This document shows, one piece after another, positions 9,800-20,813 of a stretch of DNA of 34,824 bases (position 1 is its first letter; each line of letters begins with the position of its first letter). The notes beneath the pieces are model-generated. The model had not been told where the DNA came from. It was given only the letters and a program-made list of their open reading frames with translations, and ran no database searches. The DNA comes from Myxococcales bacterium (lineage in GTDB: Bacteria; Myxococcota_A; Polyangia; Polyangiales; Polyangiaceae), in assembly GCA_021847645.1 (NCBI GenBank), contig JAJZQG010000074.1, forward strand, positions 1-34,824. Reading direction: 5' to 3'. The translations under genes were made by a program, and so were the position numbers.

Positions 9800-9933
9800 G
9801 GTTCGGCCGGCCCGACCCGGGAGAGCTCTCATTTGTAGACGGCCCGTCGCGAGACGGTCAAGACAAACGCCCGCTGGGCTTCCGTTTGCGTCCCGATACG
9901 GCGCCTTTCCAAGGCTGTGCTAACGTCGGCGCG

Positions 9934-10953
9934 ATGAACGACCGATTCCTCAAGGCATGCCGCCGCGAGCCCGTCGATGCCACGCCTGTCTGGTTCATGC
10001 GCCAGGCCGGACGCTACATGGCCGAGTATCGGACGCTCCGGCAGAAGTACTCGATGCTCGAGATGTGCCGCACGCCCGAGTTGGCCGCCCAGGTCACCCT
10101 GCAGCCCATCAAGCTCGGCGTGGACGCGGCCATCCTGTTTTCCGACATCCTAATCCCGCTCGAGCCCATGGGAGCACCGGTGGAGTTCGCCAAGGGCGAG
10201 GGACCCGTCATCGCGCGGCCCGTGCGCACCGCGAAGGACGTCGAGACCTTGCGCGTCATCGATCCCGAAGAGTCCCTGGGGTTCGTCTTCGAAGCCATCC
10301 GGATGCTCCGCAAGGAGCTGTCCGTGCCGCTGATCGGCTTTGCCGGCGCGCCTTTCACCCTCGCCAGCTACCTCATCGAGGGCGGACACTCGACCAACTA
10401 CCTGCTCACCAAGAAGCTCATGTTCTCCGATCCCGCGTGCTGGAACGACTTGATGGCGCGCCTCGCCGAGGTCGTTCGCAGGTTCCTGCGCGCCCAGGTC
10501 GCCGCCGGCGCACAGGCCGTCCAGCTGTTCGACTCGTGGGTCGGCCAGCTGTCGGTCGACGACTACGAGACGCTCGTGGCGCCTCACGTGCGGCATATCC
10601 TTCGCGACCTGGAGACGACCGGGGTTCCGGTCATCCACTTCGGCACCGGCACCTCGGCGCTGCTCGAGTCGATGACGCGTGCGGGGGGAACGGTGATCGG
10701 GCTCGATTGGCGCGTACGGTTGGACGAGGGGTGGGCGCGCGTGGGCCACGACCACGCCGTGCAAGGCAACCTCGATCCGGCCAGCTTCACCGCTCCTCGC
10801 GAGGTTATCCACCAGCGCGCAGCCGACGTGCTGCGCCGCGCCGGCGGCCGGCCGGGCCACATCTTCAACCTGGGCCATGGGCTGTTCCCCGAGGCACCGG
10901 TCGACGAGGTCCGTGCGCTGGTCGACTTCGTCCACGAATTCAAGCACGCTTGA
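9934..10953 (+). CDS. hemE: Uroporphyrinogen decarboxylase HemE
   Basis: This 339-residue enzyme decarboxylates the four acetate side chains of uroporphyrinogen III to give coproporphyrinogen III in cytoplasmic haem synthesis. It carries the N-terminal family signature PVWFMRQAGRYMAEYR (residues 18-33), LFSDIL with the catalytic Asp, and GFAGAPFTLASYLIEGG. The C-terminal FNLGHGLFPE is also conserved. The length is normal. The ATG at 9934 fits the family N-terminus (NDRFLKACRREP). The hemH gene begins 29 bases after the stop, so the two haem genes are probably co-transcribed. Confidence 0.97.
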   Translation: MNDRFLKACRREPVDATPVWFMRQAGRYMAEYRTLRQKYSMLEMCRTPELAAQVTLQPIKLGVDAAILFSDILIPLEPMGAPVEFAKGEGPVIARPVRTAKDVETLRVIDPEESLGFVFEAIRMLRKELSVPLIGFAGAPFTLASYLIEGGHSTNYLLTKKLMFSDPACWNDLMARLAEVVRRFLRAQVAAGAQAVQLFDSWVGQLSVDDYETLVAPHVRHILRDLETTGVPVIHFGTGTSALLESMTRAGGTVIGLDWRVRLDEGWARVGHDHAVQGNLDPASFTAPREVIHQRAADVLRRAGGRPGHIFNLGHGLFPEAPVDEVRALVDFVHEFKHA

Positions 10954-10982
10954 GCCCGATTCCCCCGCCCCAGGTCACGCTC

Positions 10983-11888
10983 ATGGACTCCACCGGCATC
11001 CTGCTCGTGGCGCACGGTACCCCCGAGCGTCTCGACGACATCCCTGCCTTCCTCGCCAACATCCGCAGGGGCCGTCCCACGCCCGATGCGATCGTCCAGG
11101 AGGTGCGCCGACGCTACGACGCGATCGGCGGCCGCTCGCCCTTGCTGGACACGACGGTGGCCCAGGCCGAGGCCCTGTCGAAGCGGATGTCGGTGCCCTG
11201 CTTCGTGTCGATGCGCATGTGGCACCCGTACATCGAAGAGGTCCTTCGCGAGATCGCCGGCCGGGGCCTCGATCGGCTCGTGGTGCTGACCATGGCGCCG
11301 CACTCGGCCCATGTCTACGAGCCGGTCGTGCGGCAGATCGCGGATCGTCTTGCGCAACAAGGCGTCGCGCTGCCCCTTCTGACCTTCGCGCCGTGCTGGG
11401 GCGACGAGCCGGCGCTGCACCAGGCGTGGGCGCGGGATGCCCGCGGCGTGTTCGCCGCGATGGATAGTGACGAGCTCGCCAGGTCGGTGCTGATTGCCTC
11501 GGCGCACAGCCTGCCGATGCGGGCCGTGGAGGCGGGCGATGCGTACCCGCAGCTGGTGCACCAGACCGCGGACGCGGTGGTGGAAGCCATCGGGCGCGAC
11601 GGATTGCCGCACATGCTGGCGTTCCAGAGCCAGGGGATGACGGCCGATGCGTGGCTGGGGCCGGATCTGCCGACGGTCTTCGCGCGGGCCAAGAGCACGG
11701 GGGCGAGCAGCGTTGTCGTGCTTCCTATCGGGTTCCCGACGGACCACGTGGAGACGCTCTACGACCTCGACATCGAGGCGCGGGCCATGGCGGCCGAGCT
11801 GGGGTTGGGCTTCCACCGGGTGCCGTGCCTCAACGCGGCCGAGGGCCTGATCGAGGCGATGGAGAAGGTCGTTCGGCGGGTGATGTGA
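10983..11888 (+). CDS. hemH: Ferrochelatase HemH
   Basis: This 301-residue protein inserts ferrous iron into protoporphyrin IX (or coproporphyrin III in the alternative pathway), the last or near-last step of haem synthesis. It has the N-terminal LLVAHGTP, the metal-binding His in SAHSLP, FQSQGMTADAWLGPDL (where the family has FQS..G...WL.P) and the acidic Glu in DHVETLYDLDIE. I start it at ATG 10983, just before the first conserved strand. The open frame extends far upstream, but only as a shadow of hemE. It ends 28 bases before the stop of the convergent lipoprotein gene. Confidence 0.95.
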   Translation: MDSTGILLVAHGTPERLDDIPAFLANIRRGRPTPDAIVQEVRRRYDAIGGRSPLLDTTVAQAEALSKRMSVPCFVSMRMWHPYIEEVLREIAGRGLDRLVVLTMAPHSAHVYEPVVRQIADRLAQQGVALPLLTFAPCWGDEPALHQAWARDARGVFAAMDSDELARSVLIASAHSLPMRAVEAGDAYPQLVHQTADAVVEAIGRDGLPHMLAFQSQGMTADAWLGPDLPTVFARAKSTGASSVVVLPIGFPTDHVETLYDLDIEARAMAAELGLGFHRVPCLNAAEGLIEAMEKVVRRVM

Positions 11889-11916
11889 GGAGGGAGCGGG
11901 GGAGAGCCGCGAGCGG

Positions 11917-14628
11917 CTACATGCAGACCGAGCCGCCAGTGCCGGGAACCGCCGTGCAGGTCGTTCCGCCGGTACAGATGGCCGAAGACCACGAGCAGTC
12001 GAGCCGGCACGTGTTGCTCACGCAGACCAGGTCGAGGTTCGGGTTGCCGCCGAGGTTCTCGTCGCACTTGGGGTCGGTCGTACGGCACGGGCTGCCCGGG
12101 AACGAGCCCGTGGGCAGGCACGCGTTCTGGATCGCCGCGCAGCTGTAGCCCGGCATGAACGAGCAGGAGTTGTTGACGCAGGCCGGCATGCACGCGTGCG
12201 TGAACGTGCTGTCGCACGTCAGCGCGGAGCTCACTTGCTGGCAGACCGCGTCGGTCACCGTGGAGTCGTTGCAGCTCACCAGGCAAGTGCCGGAGGTGCA
12301 CGCCATCGGCAGCGAGCCGTAGTTGCTGCACGCGTTGCTCGCGTTGCAGGGGCCGCCCGGGAAGCTGCCCTTGGGCAGGCACGCGTTCTCGCTGGTGAGG
12401 CACGCGTAGCGGTTGTCCTCGCAGGTGCTGTTGGTGCCGCATGGCTGCACGCAGACGCCCGCGGACTCGACGCACGTCAAGCCAAGCGGCGTGCACTCCG
12501 AGTCGGCAGTGCACTTCAAAACGCACTGGTTGTTCTCGCACGTCATGGCCTTGCCCCCGTAGGAGCCGCACGCGCTGCCCGTGGCGCAGGCGCCGCCGGG
12601 GAAGCTGCCGTTGGGCAGGCACGCGTTCTGCGCGCCGGTCATGGTGCCGTCGGGCTCGAAGCACGAGTAGCCGGCGGGGCACAGGCCGCCGGCACACGCG
12701 TACACGCAGCTTCCGTCGCCGGTGCTCGGGTTGGTCGGCATGCAGGTCAGGCCCGGATTGACCACCTCGCAGCGCGCGTCGCCCGTGTCCAGGCTCTTGT
12801 CGTTGCAGTCGACGACGCACTGGCCGCCGATGCACGACTGGGTCAGGCCATTGACCGCGTCGCACACGTTGCCCGTCTTGCACGGGCTACCCGGGAAGGA
12901 GCCGGTGGGCAGGCAGGCGTTCTCGCTGGTCAGGCAGGAGTAGCGGTTGTCGGCGCAGGCGCCGGCGGTGCATGGCTGCACGCAGACGTGAGCCGACTCG
13001 ACGCAGGTCAAGCCGAGCGGCGTGCAGTCCGCCTCGGCGTTGCAGGTGAGCACGCAGGTGCCGTCGGAGCAGGTCATGGCGTTGCCGGCATAGGAGCCGC
13101 ACGCATCGCCGGTGGCGCAGGCGCTGCCCGGGAAGCTGCCGTTGGGCAGGCAAGCGTTCTGCGCGCCGGTCTTGGTGCCTGTGGGCTCAAGGCACGAGTA
13201 GCCCGCGGGACACGCACCGCCCGAGCCGCACGCGTACACGCAGCTGCCGGCGCCCGTCGAGGGGTTGGTGGGCATGCAGGTCAGCGCCGCGTTGACTGCC
13301 GCGCATAGCCCGTCTCCGGTCTGCGCGGTCGTGTCGTTGCAGTCGACGGCGCACGTTCCGCTCACGCACGACTGCGGGAGCGAGCCGACCGGGTCACAGG
13401 TGTTGTTGGGCTTGCACGGGCCGCCCGGGAATGAGCCGGTCGGCAGACAGACGTCGTCCGTGGTGAAGCAACTGTTGCCGGCGCTGCAGTCGCCCGACGA
13501 GCTGCACGCGGGCATGCACGCGCCGAACGTGTCTGCGCACAGCAAATCCGGGTGAATCGCCTTGCACGCGTCGTCACCGGTCGAGCCGGCGGCGCACGAC
13601 GACAGACACAGACCGCCGACGCAGGTCTCATCAGCGTTCGCGCAGCTGTCGGTGCACGTCGCGGGGGGCTGGCAGAAGTTGAGATTGTCGTGCTGCACAG
13701 CGCATGTCGCACCGGCCGGGCAGTCGGCGTTCGTCGTGCATCCGGGAGGAGTGCAGACGCCGTCGGTCGACCCTGGCGCGAACGGCTGGCAGACCTCGGA
13801 CTTCTTGCAGTCGGCGGCCGCGGTGCAGTCGGGGAAACAGAAGCCGCCGGTGGGCGATTGCGCGGTCGGCAGGCACGTCTTGCCCGTGCCACACGACGGC
13901 GCCGCGGGATTGCACGTGGGCGGCGTCGTGCAGATGTGGCTTGTCGCGTCGCAGACGCCACCCGCCGGGCAGTCGGCGTCGGTCGCGCATCCGGGAGCGC
14001 AGATGCCCGCTTGCGGATCTTCCGAGAGGGGCTGACAGACGTACCCTTCTGCCGTTCGACAAGTGCCGGTGCTCCCTGGTTCGCAGTAGCGGAAGCAATT
14101 GCGGATGCCCGTGCCCGGGTCGACGCACACCGAACCCGACGGGCACGCGTTGGTGTCACTGCAGCCCAGCTTGGTGCAGTAGCCGCCCACCAAGCGCGAA
14201 TTGAGGGCCGGGGTGGCGCAGAACTTCGTTGTGCAATCCGCAGCGGCCGTGCAGGGATCGCCCACCTGTCCCGGGACGGCGGCTCCTCCATCATCGACCA
14301 CGCAGGAGCCGTCTTCCTCGTGGGTGCCATTGCCGCACGAAACGCCCGCGTCCGCCGGATCGGGCAAGCACTCTCCGTTGCTCAGGTGCGTTCCCGCACC
14401 GCACGTCACGGGGGCGCCGCCACCGGACCCGCCGCTTCCCGCGGTTCCCCCGCTTCCGCCTCCCCCGTCGGCGGACCACGGGATCGGGACGCAGACACCA
14501 CCGGAGTTGTAGGTGCCTGCTCCGCACGTCAAGTTCGAGCCGGAGTCCGAGCTGCCGCACCCCCATGTGCCCGCAGCAGCGAGCGAGACGACCAGCGCCA
14601 TGCCCGACATCACCCAATGCTTCGCCAT
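11917..14628 (-). CDS. Giant Cys-rich repeat lipoprotein
   Basis: This 903-residue exported protein was probably anchored to the outer membrane. Residues 1-23 are a signal peptide leading to a lipobox-like TWGC (Cys24). A Gly/Ser-rich linker follows, then more than 800 residues crowded with regularly spaced cysteines. The motif CLPxGSFPGxxC occurs six times. Two full 178-residue modules and a shortened third are in register. The N-terminal half holds shorter Cys modules (for example TDADCPAGGVCD) like those common in myxobacterial surface proteins. I chose ATG 14628 because GGGAGG lies eight bases upstream; an in-frame ATG further up lacks this. The many cysteines imply extensive disulfide bonding. 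The function is unknown. Confidence 0.85.
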   Translation of the reverse strand: MAKHWVMSGMALVVSLAAAGTWGCGSSDSGSNLTCGAGTYNSGGVCVPIPWSADGGGGSGGTAGSGGSGGGAPVTCGAGTHLSNGECLPDPADAGVSCGNGTHEEDGSCVVDDGGAAVPGQVGDPCTAAADCTTKFCATPALNSRLVGGYCTKLGCSDTNACPSGSVCVDPGTGIRNCFRYCEPGSTGTCRTAEGYVCQPLSEDPQAGICAPGCATDADCPAGGVCDATSHICTTPPTCNPAAPSCGTGKTCLPTAQSPTGGFCFPDCTAAADCKKSEVCQPFAPGSTDGVCTPPGCTTNADCPAGATCAVQHDNLNFCQPPATCTDSCANADETCVGGLCLSSCAAGSTGDDACKAIHPDLLCADTFGACMPACSSSGDCSAGNSCFTTDDVCLPTGSFPGGPCKPNNTCDPVGSLPQSCVSGTCAVDCNDTTAQTGDGLCAAVNAALTCMPTNPSTGAGSCVYACGSGGACPAGYSCLEPTGTKTGAQNACLPNGSFPGSACATGDACGSYAGNAMTCSDGTCVLTCNAEADCTPLGLTCVESAHVCVQPCTAGACADNRYSCLTSENACLPTGSFPGSPCKTGNVCDAVNGLTQSCIGGQCVVDCNDKSLDTGDARCEVVNPGLTCMPTNPSTGDGSCVYACAGGLCPAGYSCFEPDGTMTGAQNACLPNGSFPGGACATGSACGSYGGKAMTCENNQCVLKCTADSECTPLGLTCVESAGVCVQPCGTNSTCEDNRYACLTSENACLPKGSFPGGPCNASNACSNYGSLPMACTSGTCLVSCNDSTVTDAVCQQVSSALTCDSTFTHACMPACVNNSCSFMPGYSCAAIQNACLPTGSFPGSPCRTTDPKCDENLGGNPNLDLVCVSNTCRLDCSWSSAICTGGTTCTAVPGTGGSVCM
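12082..13449 (-). repeat. 534-bp tandem coding modules in the Cys-rich lipoprotein
   Basis: Reading on the minus strand, module A (13449-12916) and module B (12915-12382) are each exactly 534 bp (178 codons). Both begin with CLPTGSFPG and end with DNRY(S/A)CLTSENA. A third, diverged and shortened copy runs from 12381. Its internal CLPTGSFPG comes after 261 bp, against 297 bp in A. Equal length without frame loss points to duplication within the gene. Confidence 0.85.
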
Positions 14629-14691
14629 GCCTTCGACCTCCCTCATCGCGACGCGGTCGTCCGGACAGCCCGATCCCAGCGTCAAAGATCA

Positions 14692-14721
14692 TGGGTATCG
14701 TGCCCCTGGCGTGATCGTCAA
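14692..14721 (-). promoter_or_regulatory. Possible sigma-70-type promoter of the Cys-rich lipoprotein
   Basis: On the minus strand a TTGACG (-35-like, 14721-14716) is followed after 18 bases by TACCCA (14697-14692), a weak -10. It lies about 65 bases upstream of the chosen start codon. The -35 is good and the -10 is poor, so this is only a candidate. Confidence 0.25.
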
Positions 14722-14848
14722 CGCCGCACGGACCTGAGCGCGATTTCGGCCATGACGCGACGCACAAATTGCGCACGTCCGGGTACGCCCAGGCGACGTT
14801 GCACTCAGGCGCGCGCGCGTCGGGCGCCGACGACAGCCGCGGCTCCGG

Positions 14849-17548
<2,700 letters not shown>

Positions 17549-17631
17549 CACGGCGACGGACAGGTAGCACGTCGAGCGGGCAGCGCACGAGTGCAGAGGC
17601 GATCCGGCCCGTCGTGGTATGACTGGGCGCC

Positions 17632-18573
17632 GTGAACGCCATCCCGTCCGAGATGTCCGCCCCGGCTCCGGCGAGCCTGCTGGGCGACGCCCTGTCGATA
17701 GCGCGATATCACATTCTGCTCATCGCGATGGCCGCGCAGATTGTGTTCGGCTGGTTGATGACCGGGCACTATCGATGGGCCTTGGCGCCGGTGGTGGGGC
17801 TCGACTGGTTCTTGATCAACCTGCTCAATCGCGCGACGGACATCGAGGAAGACCTGCGCAACGGCATTCCGGGCACGGACCGCGTGGCGCGACGCAAGAA
17901 GCTGCTGACCTGGGGGTGCTTCGGCCTGATGGCGGCCTCGTTTCTGGCGACCCACGCGATATGGCCGGCCCTGACGCCGTTCCGAGCGGCCGTACAGCTC
18001 ATCGGGCTCGGCTACAACTACCGGATCGTACCGACCTTCCACGGCCTCTCGCGCTTCAAGGAGATCTACTTCCTCAAGAACTTCGGATCGGCCGTCATCT
18101 TCGTGCTGACCTGCTTCGTCTACCCGATTGCGGTGGATGCGTCGGCCCGCGCCCTGTCCTGGGCGGCCATCGCAACGCTGGCCGCTTTCTTCGTGGCGTT
18201 CGAGATCACCTACGAGATCCTGTACGACCTGCGCGACATCGAGGGAGACGCGGCGCTTCACGTACCCACCTATCCGGTCGTGCACGGCGCCGAGCGATCC
18301 AGGCAGATCATCGACGGGCTGCTGATCGTGTCGCTGCTGGTGCTCGCCGGCGGGCTGCTTTCCGGTGTGCTCGGCGTGCGCGAGGGGTTGATGATGGCCG
18401 CGCCCGTGTCCCAGTTCCTGTTCTACCGTCCACGCTACCGCCGCGGGCTGACGTCGCGCGATTGCATCGTTCTCACGCACCTGGGCACGGCGCAGCTGAT
18501 GATCTACCTCGTAGGGACATCGCTGTGGGCCAGGGCGGGCTTGCCGGGGAATATCTTCGTGACGCACCTGTAG
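17632..18573 (+). CDS. UbiA-superfamily prenyltransferase
   Basis: This is a 313-residue integral membrane protein with about eight or nine predicted helices. It carries both Mg-diphosphate motifs of the UbiA superfamily: N66-x3-D70-x3-D74 in NRATDIEED, and D202-x3-D206 in DLRDIEGD. These enzymes transfer a prenyl chain from a polyprenyl diphosphate to an aromatic or other hydrophobic acceptor. No quinone-pathway gene is adjacent, so the acceptor cannot be read from context. A CruF/DUF422-like gene lies 2.2 kb away on the other strand. The start is GTG 17632. The next gene begins 62 bases after the stop. Confidence 0.85.
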   Translation: MNAIPSEMSAPAPASLLGDALSIARYHILLIAMAAQIVFGWLMTGHYRWALAPVVGLDWFLINLLNRATDIEEDLRNGIPGTDRVARRKKLLTWGCFGLMAASFLATHAIWPALTPFRAAVQLIGLGYNYRIVPTFHGLSRFKEIYFLKNFGSAVIFVLTCFVYPIAVDASARALSWAAIATLAAFFVAFEITYEILYDLRDIEGDAALHVPTYPVVHGAERSRQIIDGLLIVSLLVLAGGLLSGVLGVREGLMMAAPVSQFLFYRPRYRRGLTSRDCIVLTHLGTAQLMIYLVGTSLWARAGLPGNIFVTHL

Positions 18574-18635
18574 CGGTCCGCGTGGACGACGACCCCGCCA
18601 CGCGCTATGCAAGCCGCCTCCCCTACGAGGACAGC

Positions 18636-20252
18636 ATGACCAAGAACCAAGCCGTTGTTGCCTTTGCCGCGACCTTCGCCGCGGGCATGGGCCTGATGTA
18701 CGTGATCGATCACAACAGCAGCAATGCCTCTTCCATCTCGCCGGACAAGACGGCTTCGGCCGCCGGCTCCACGGGAAGCATCGCCGCCGCCCCCAAGAAC
18801 CCGGGCGCGGTCAAGGTCGACTTCTACGTGATGTCCCAGTGCCCCTACGGCGTGCAGGCCGTCAATGGTGTCAAGGAAGCCCTCGACAAGCTGGGGCCCG
18901 ACGTGGACTTCCAGATGAACTACATCGGCCAGACCGACCCGAGCGGCAATCTGACCTCGATGCACGGCGACGGCGAGGTTAAGGGCGACATCGCGCAGCT
19001 GTGCGCGGCCAAGTACGCGCCGGGCAAGTACATGGACATGGTGATGTGCCAGAACAAGAACCCGCGTCAGACGGGCACGAACTGGGAGTCGTGCGCGCAG
19101 AGCGCGGGCTTGCCGGTGGCGCAGATCAAGAGCTGCTTCGAAGGCACCGAGGGCAAGGAGCTGCTCAAGGCCTCGTTCGCGCGCTCCGAGGCCAAGGGCG
19201 CCACGGGCAGCCCGACGATCTACATCGCGGGCAAGGAGTACGAGGGACGCCGCAGCCCCAACGACTTTCTGCGGGCCATCTGCGCCGCCTACCAAGGCCC
19301 GACCAAGCCGGCGGCGTGCAACAACATCCCCGAGCAGCCCAAGGTCAACGCCATCGTGATCGGCGACAAGCGCTGCACCGACTGCGAAACGGACAAGCTC
19401 GCCCAGGCCCTGCGCTCGCGCATCGCCAATCCCGACGTCAAGGTGCTCGACTACGCGGACCCCGAGGCCAAGACGCTCTATGCCGAAGTGGGCGGCGGCA
19501 ACCTGCCTATCGTGTTGTTCGACAACACCCTGGACGCGGACCAGGAAGCCAAGGAGATGGTGGCCCAGGGCCTGAAGCCCGCGGGCAAGTACCAGAAGCT
19601 CGACGTGGACGGCAGCTGGAACCCGAAGTGCGCGGACGACGGCGGCTGCAAGCTTCCGGAGTGCGCCAACTCCTTCACATGCCGCAAGGAGACACCGAAC
19701 ACGCTGGAGGTGTTCGTGATGTCGCAGTGCCCCTACGGCGTGATGGCGCTCAACTCGATGAAGGAAGTGCTGGCGAACTTCAAGAACAAGATCGACTTCA
19801 GGATCCACTACATCGCCAGCGGGTCGGCGGCCGACGGCTTCAAGTCCCTGCACGGCCCGAACGAGGTCGACGAGGACATGCGCGAGCTGTGCGTGGAGAA
19901 GAGCTACGCCAAGAACTACCAGTTCATGGACTACATCCTGTGCCGCAACAAGAACATCCGCGACACGGGCTGGGAGTCCTGCGCCACGGGCGGCATCAGC
20001 GCGGCCACCATCAAGAAGTGCGTGGCGAGCGACGGCAAGAAGCTGCTCGAGACCGATAGCGCGGTTGGCAACGGCCTGGGCATCGGCGCGAGCCCCACGT
20101 GGCTGGTCAACGGCAAGTACAAGTTCCAGGGCGTGGACGCCGAGACGATCCGCAAGAACTTCTGCGAGCACAACTCCAGCGTCGCGGGCTGCAGCAACAC
20201 GCTGTCGGGCGCGACGGGCCAGCTGCCTGCAGGCGGCGGCTGCGGCAAGTAG
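18636..20252 (+). CDS. Membrane-anchored protein with three thioredoxin-like domains
   Basis: This 538-residue protein has an N-terminal signal or membrane anchor (residues 5-24) and an Ala/Ser-rich linker. Domain 1 (about 58-220) and domain 3 (about 357-515) are clear duplicates. Each starts VMSQCPYGV, has the pattern MH/LHG..EV..D...LC, then a CQNKN/CRNKN and WESCA motif, and ends with a cis-Pro strand (GSPTIYI, ASPTWLV). They resemble GILT/DsbA-like folds, but the active site is CPYG, with one Cys instead of CxxC. The middle domain (about 236-325) has a classical CTDC (C247, C250). GAGGA precedes ATG 18636. It probably acts on thiols or disulfides in the periplasm; the substrate is unknown. 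Confidence 0.75.
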   Translation: MTKNQAVVAFAATFAAGMGLMYVIDHNSSNASSISPDKTASAAGSTGSIAAAPKNPGAVKVDFYVMSQCPYGVQAVNGVKEALDKLGPDVDFQMNYIGQTDPSGNLTSMHGDGEVKGDIAQLCAAKYAPGKYMDMVMCQNKNPRQTGTNWESCAQSAGLPVAQIKSCFEGTEGKELLKASFARSEAKGATGSPTIYIAGKEYEGRRSPNDFLRAICAAYQGPTKPAACNNIPEQPKVNAIVIGDKRCTDCETDKLAQALRSRIANPDVKVLDYADPEAKTLYAEVGGGNLPIVLFDNTLDADQEAKEMVAQGLKPAGKYQKLDVDGSWNPKCADDGGCKLPECANSFTCRKETPNTLEVFVMSQCPYGVMALNSMKEVLANFKNKIDFRIHYIASGSAADGFKSLHGPNEVDEDMRELCVEKSYAKNYQFMDYILCRNKNIRDTGWESCATGGISAATIKKCVASDGKKLLETDSAVGNGLGIGASPTWLVNGKYKFQGVDAETIRKNFCEHNSSVAGCSNTLSGATGQLPAGGGCGK

Positions 20253-20309
20253 GCCGCTGACACCACCCCATCTGCCGGGGAATGCTTGCCAACTGACAGC
20301 AGCGCGGCG

Positions 20310-20759
20310 TCAGGCCCCGGCGGCGACCCGATCGAACTCGGCCTTCACCGTGGGCTTGACCAGCACCACCAGGGTGAAGACGCCCAGGATCGTGCCCAGC
20401 GGAAACGTCAGGCAGGAGAGCGCGGCGGCCACCATGCACAACGTGTGGCGCCTGTGCGTGACCAGGGAGCGCGCGGCCACGATGAGCAGCGTGACCTTGG
20501 CGCCGATGAGCGCGACGACCAGCAGGCCGAAGCCCAGCAGGATACCGCCTCCGAGCTGCGCGTCGTGCCCGCCCGAACCCGGGGCCGCGATCATGGCCGC
20601 GCCGATGACCACGTAGATGCCGAAGAACAATATCAACAGGGTGAGCAGCCCCGCATACACGTAGTGGAAGATCGACAGCAGGCGCAGGTTGCTCTGGTCG
20701 TTGGGACCGAACGTGGCGGGTGCGAACGGGACGGGGCCGGACGGCCAGGCGGGTTGCAT
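20310..20759 (-). CDS. Small integral membrane protein
   Basis: This 149-residue protein has a Pro-rich N-terminus and about four hydrophobic helices (centred near residues 35-60, 70-95, 108-125 and 128-140). I do not recognise a family motif beyond similarity in layout to DUF4870-like or yip1-like small membrane proteins. I chose ATG 20759; an ATG 21 bases upstream is also possible. It is the last gene of a minus-strand run of four, 54 bases after the CruF-like gene. It is convergent with the thioredoxin-domain gene. Confidence 0.6.
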   Translation of the reverse strand: MQPAWPSGPVPFAPATFGPNDQSNLRLLSIFHYVYAGLLTLLILFFGIYVVIGAAMIAAPGSGGHDAQLGGGILLGFGLLVVALIGAKVTLLIVAARSLVTHRRHTLCMVAAALSCLTFPLGTILGVFTLVVLVKPTVKAEFDRVAAGA

Positions 20760-20813
20760 GGAGGCCGAGCATAGCGGCACCGGCGTCCGTTCATCGAGAG
20801 AGTTCGCTCGGCC

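Noticed and set aside
9957..10982. Long N-terminal extension of hemH inside hemE
   Set aside because: The Arg/Pro/Ala-rich translation is a shadow of hemE, and ferrochelatase homology begins only at 10983.
17619..18635. Extension of the thioredoxin-domain protein to 877 residues
   Set aside because: The upstream part overlaps the UbiA gene in another frame; a good ribosome binding site and signal sequence mark the start at 18636.
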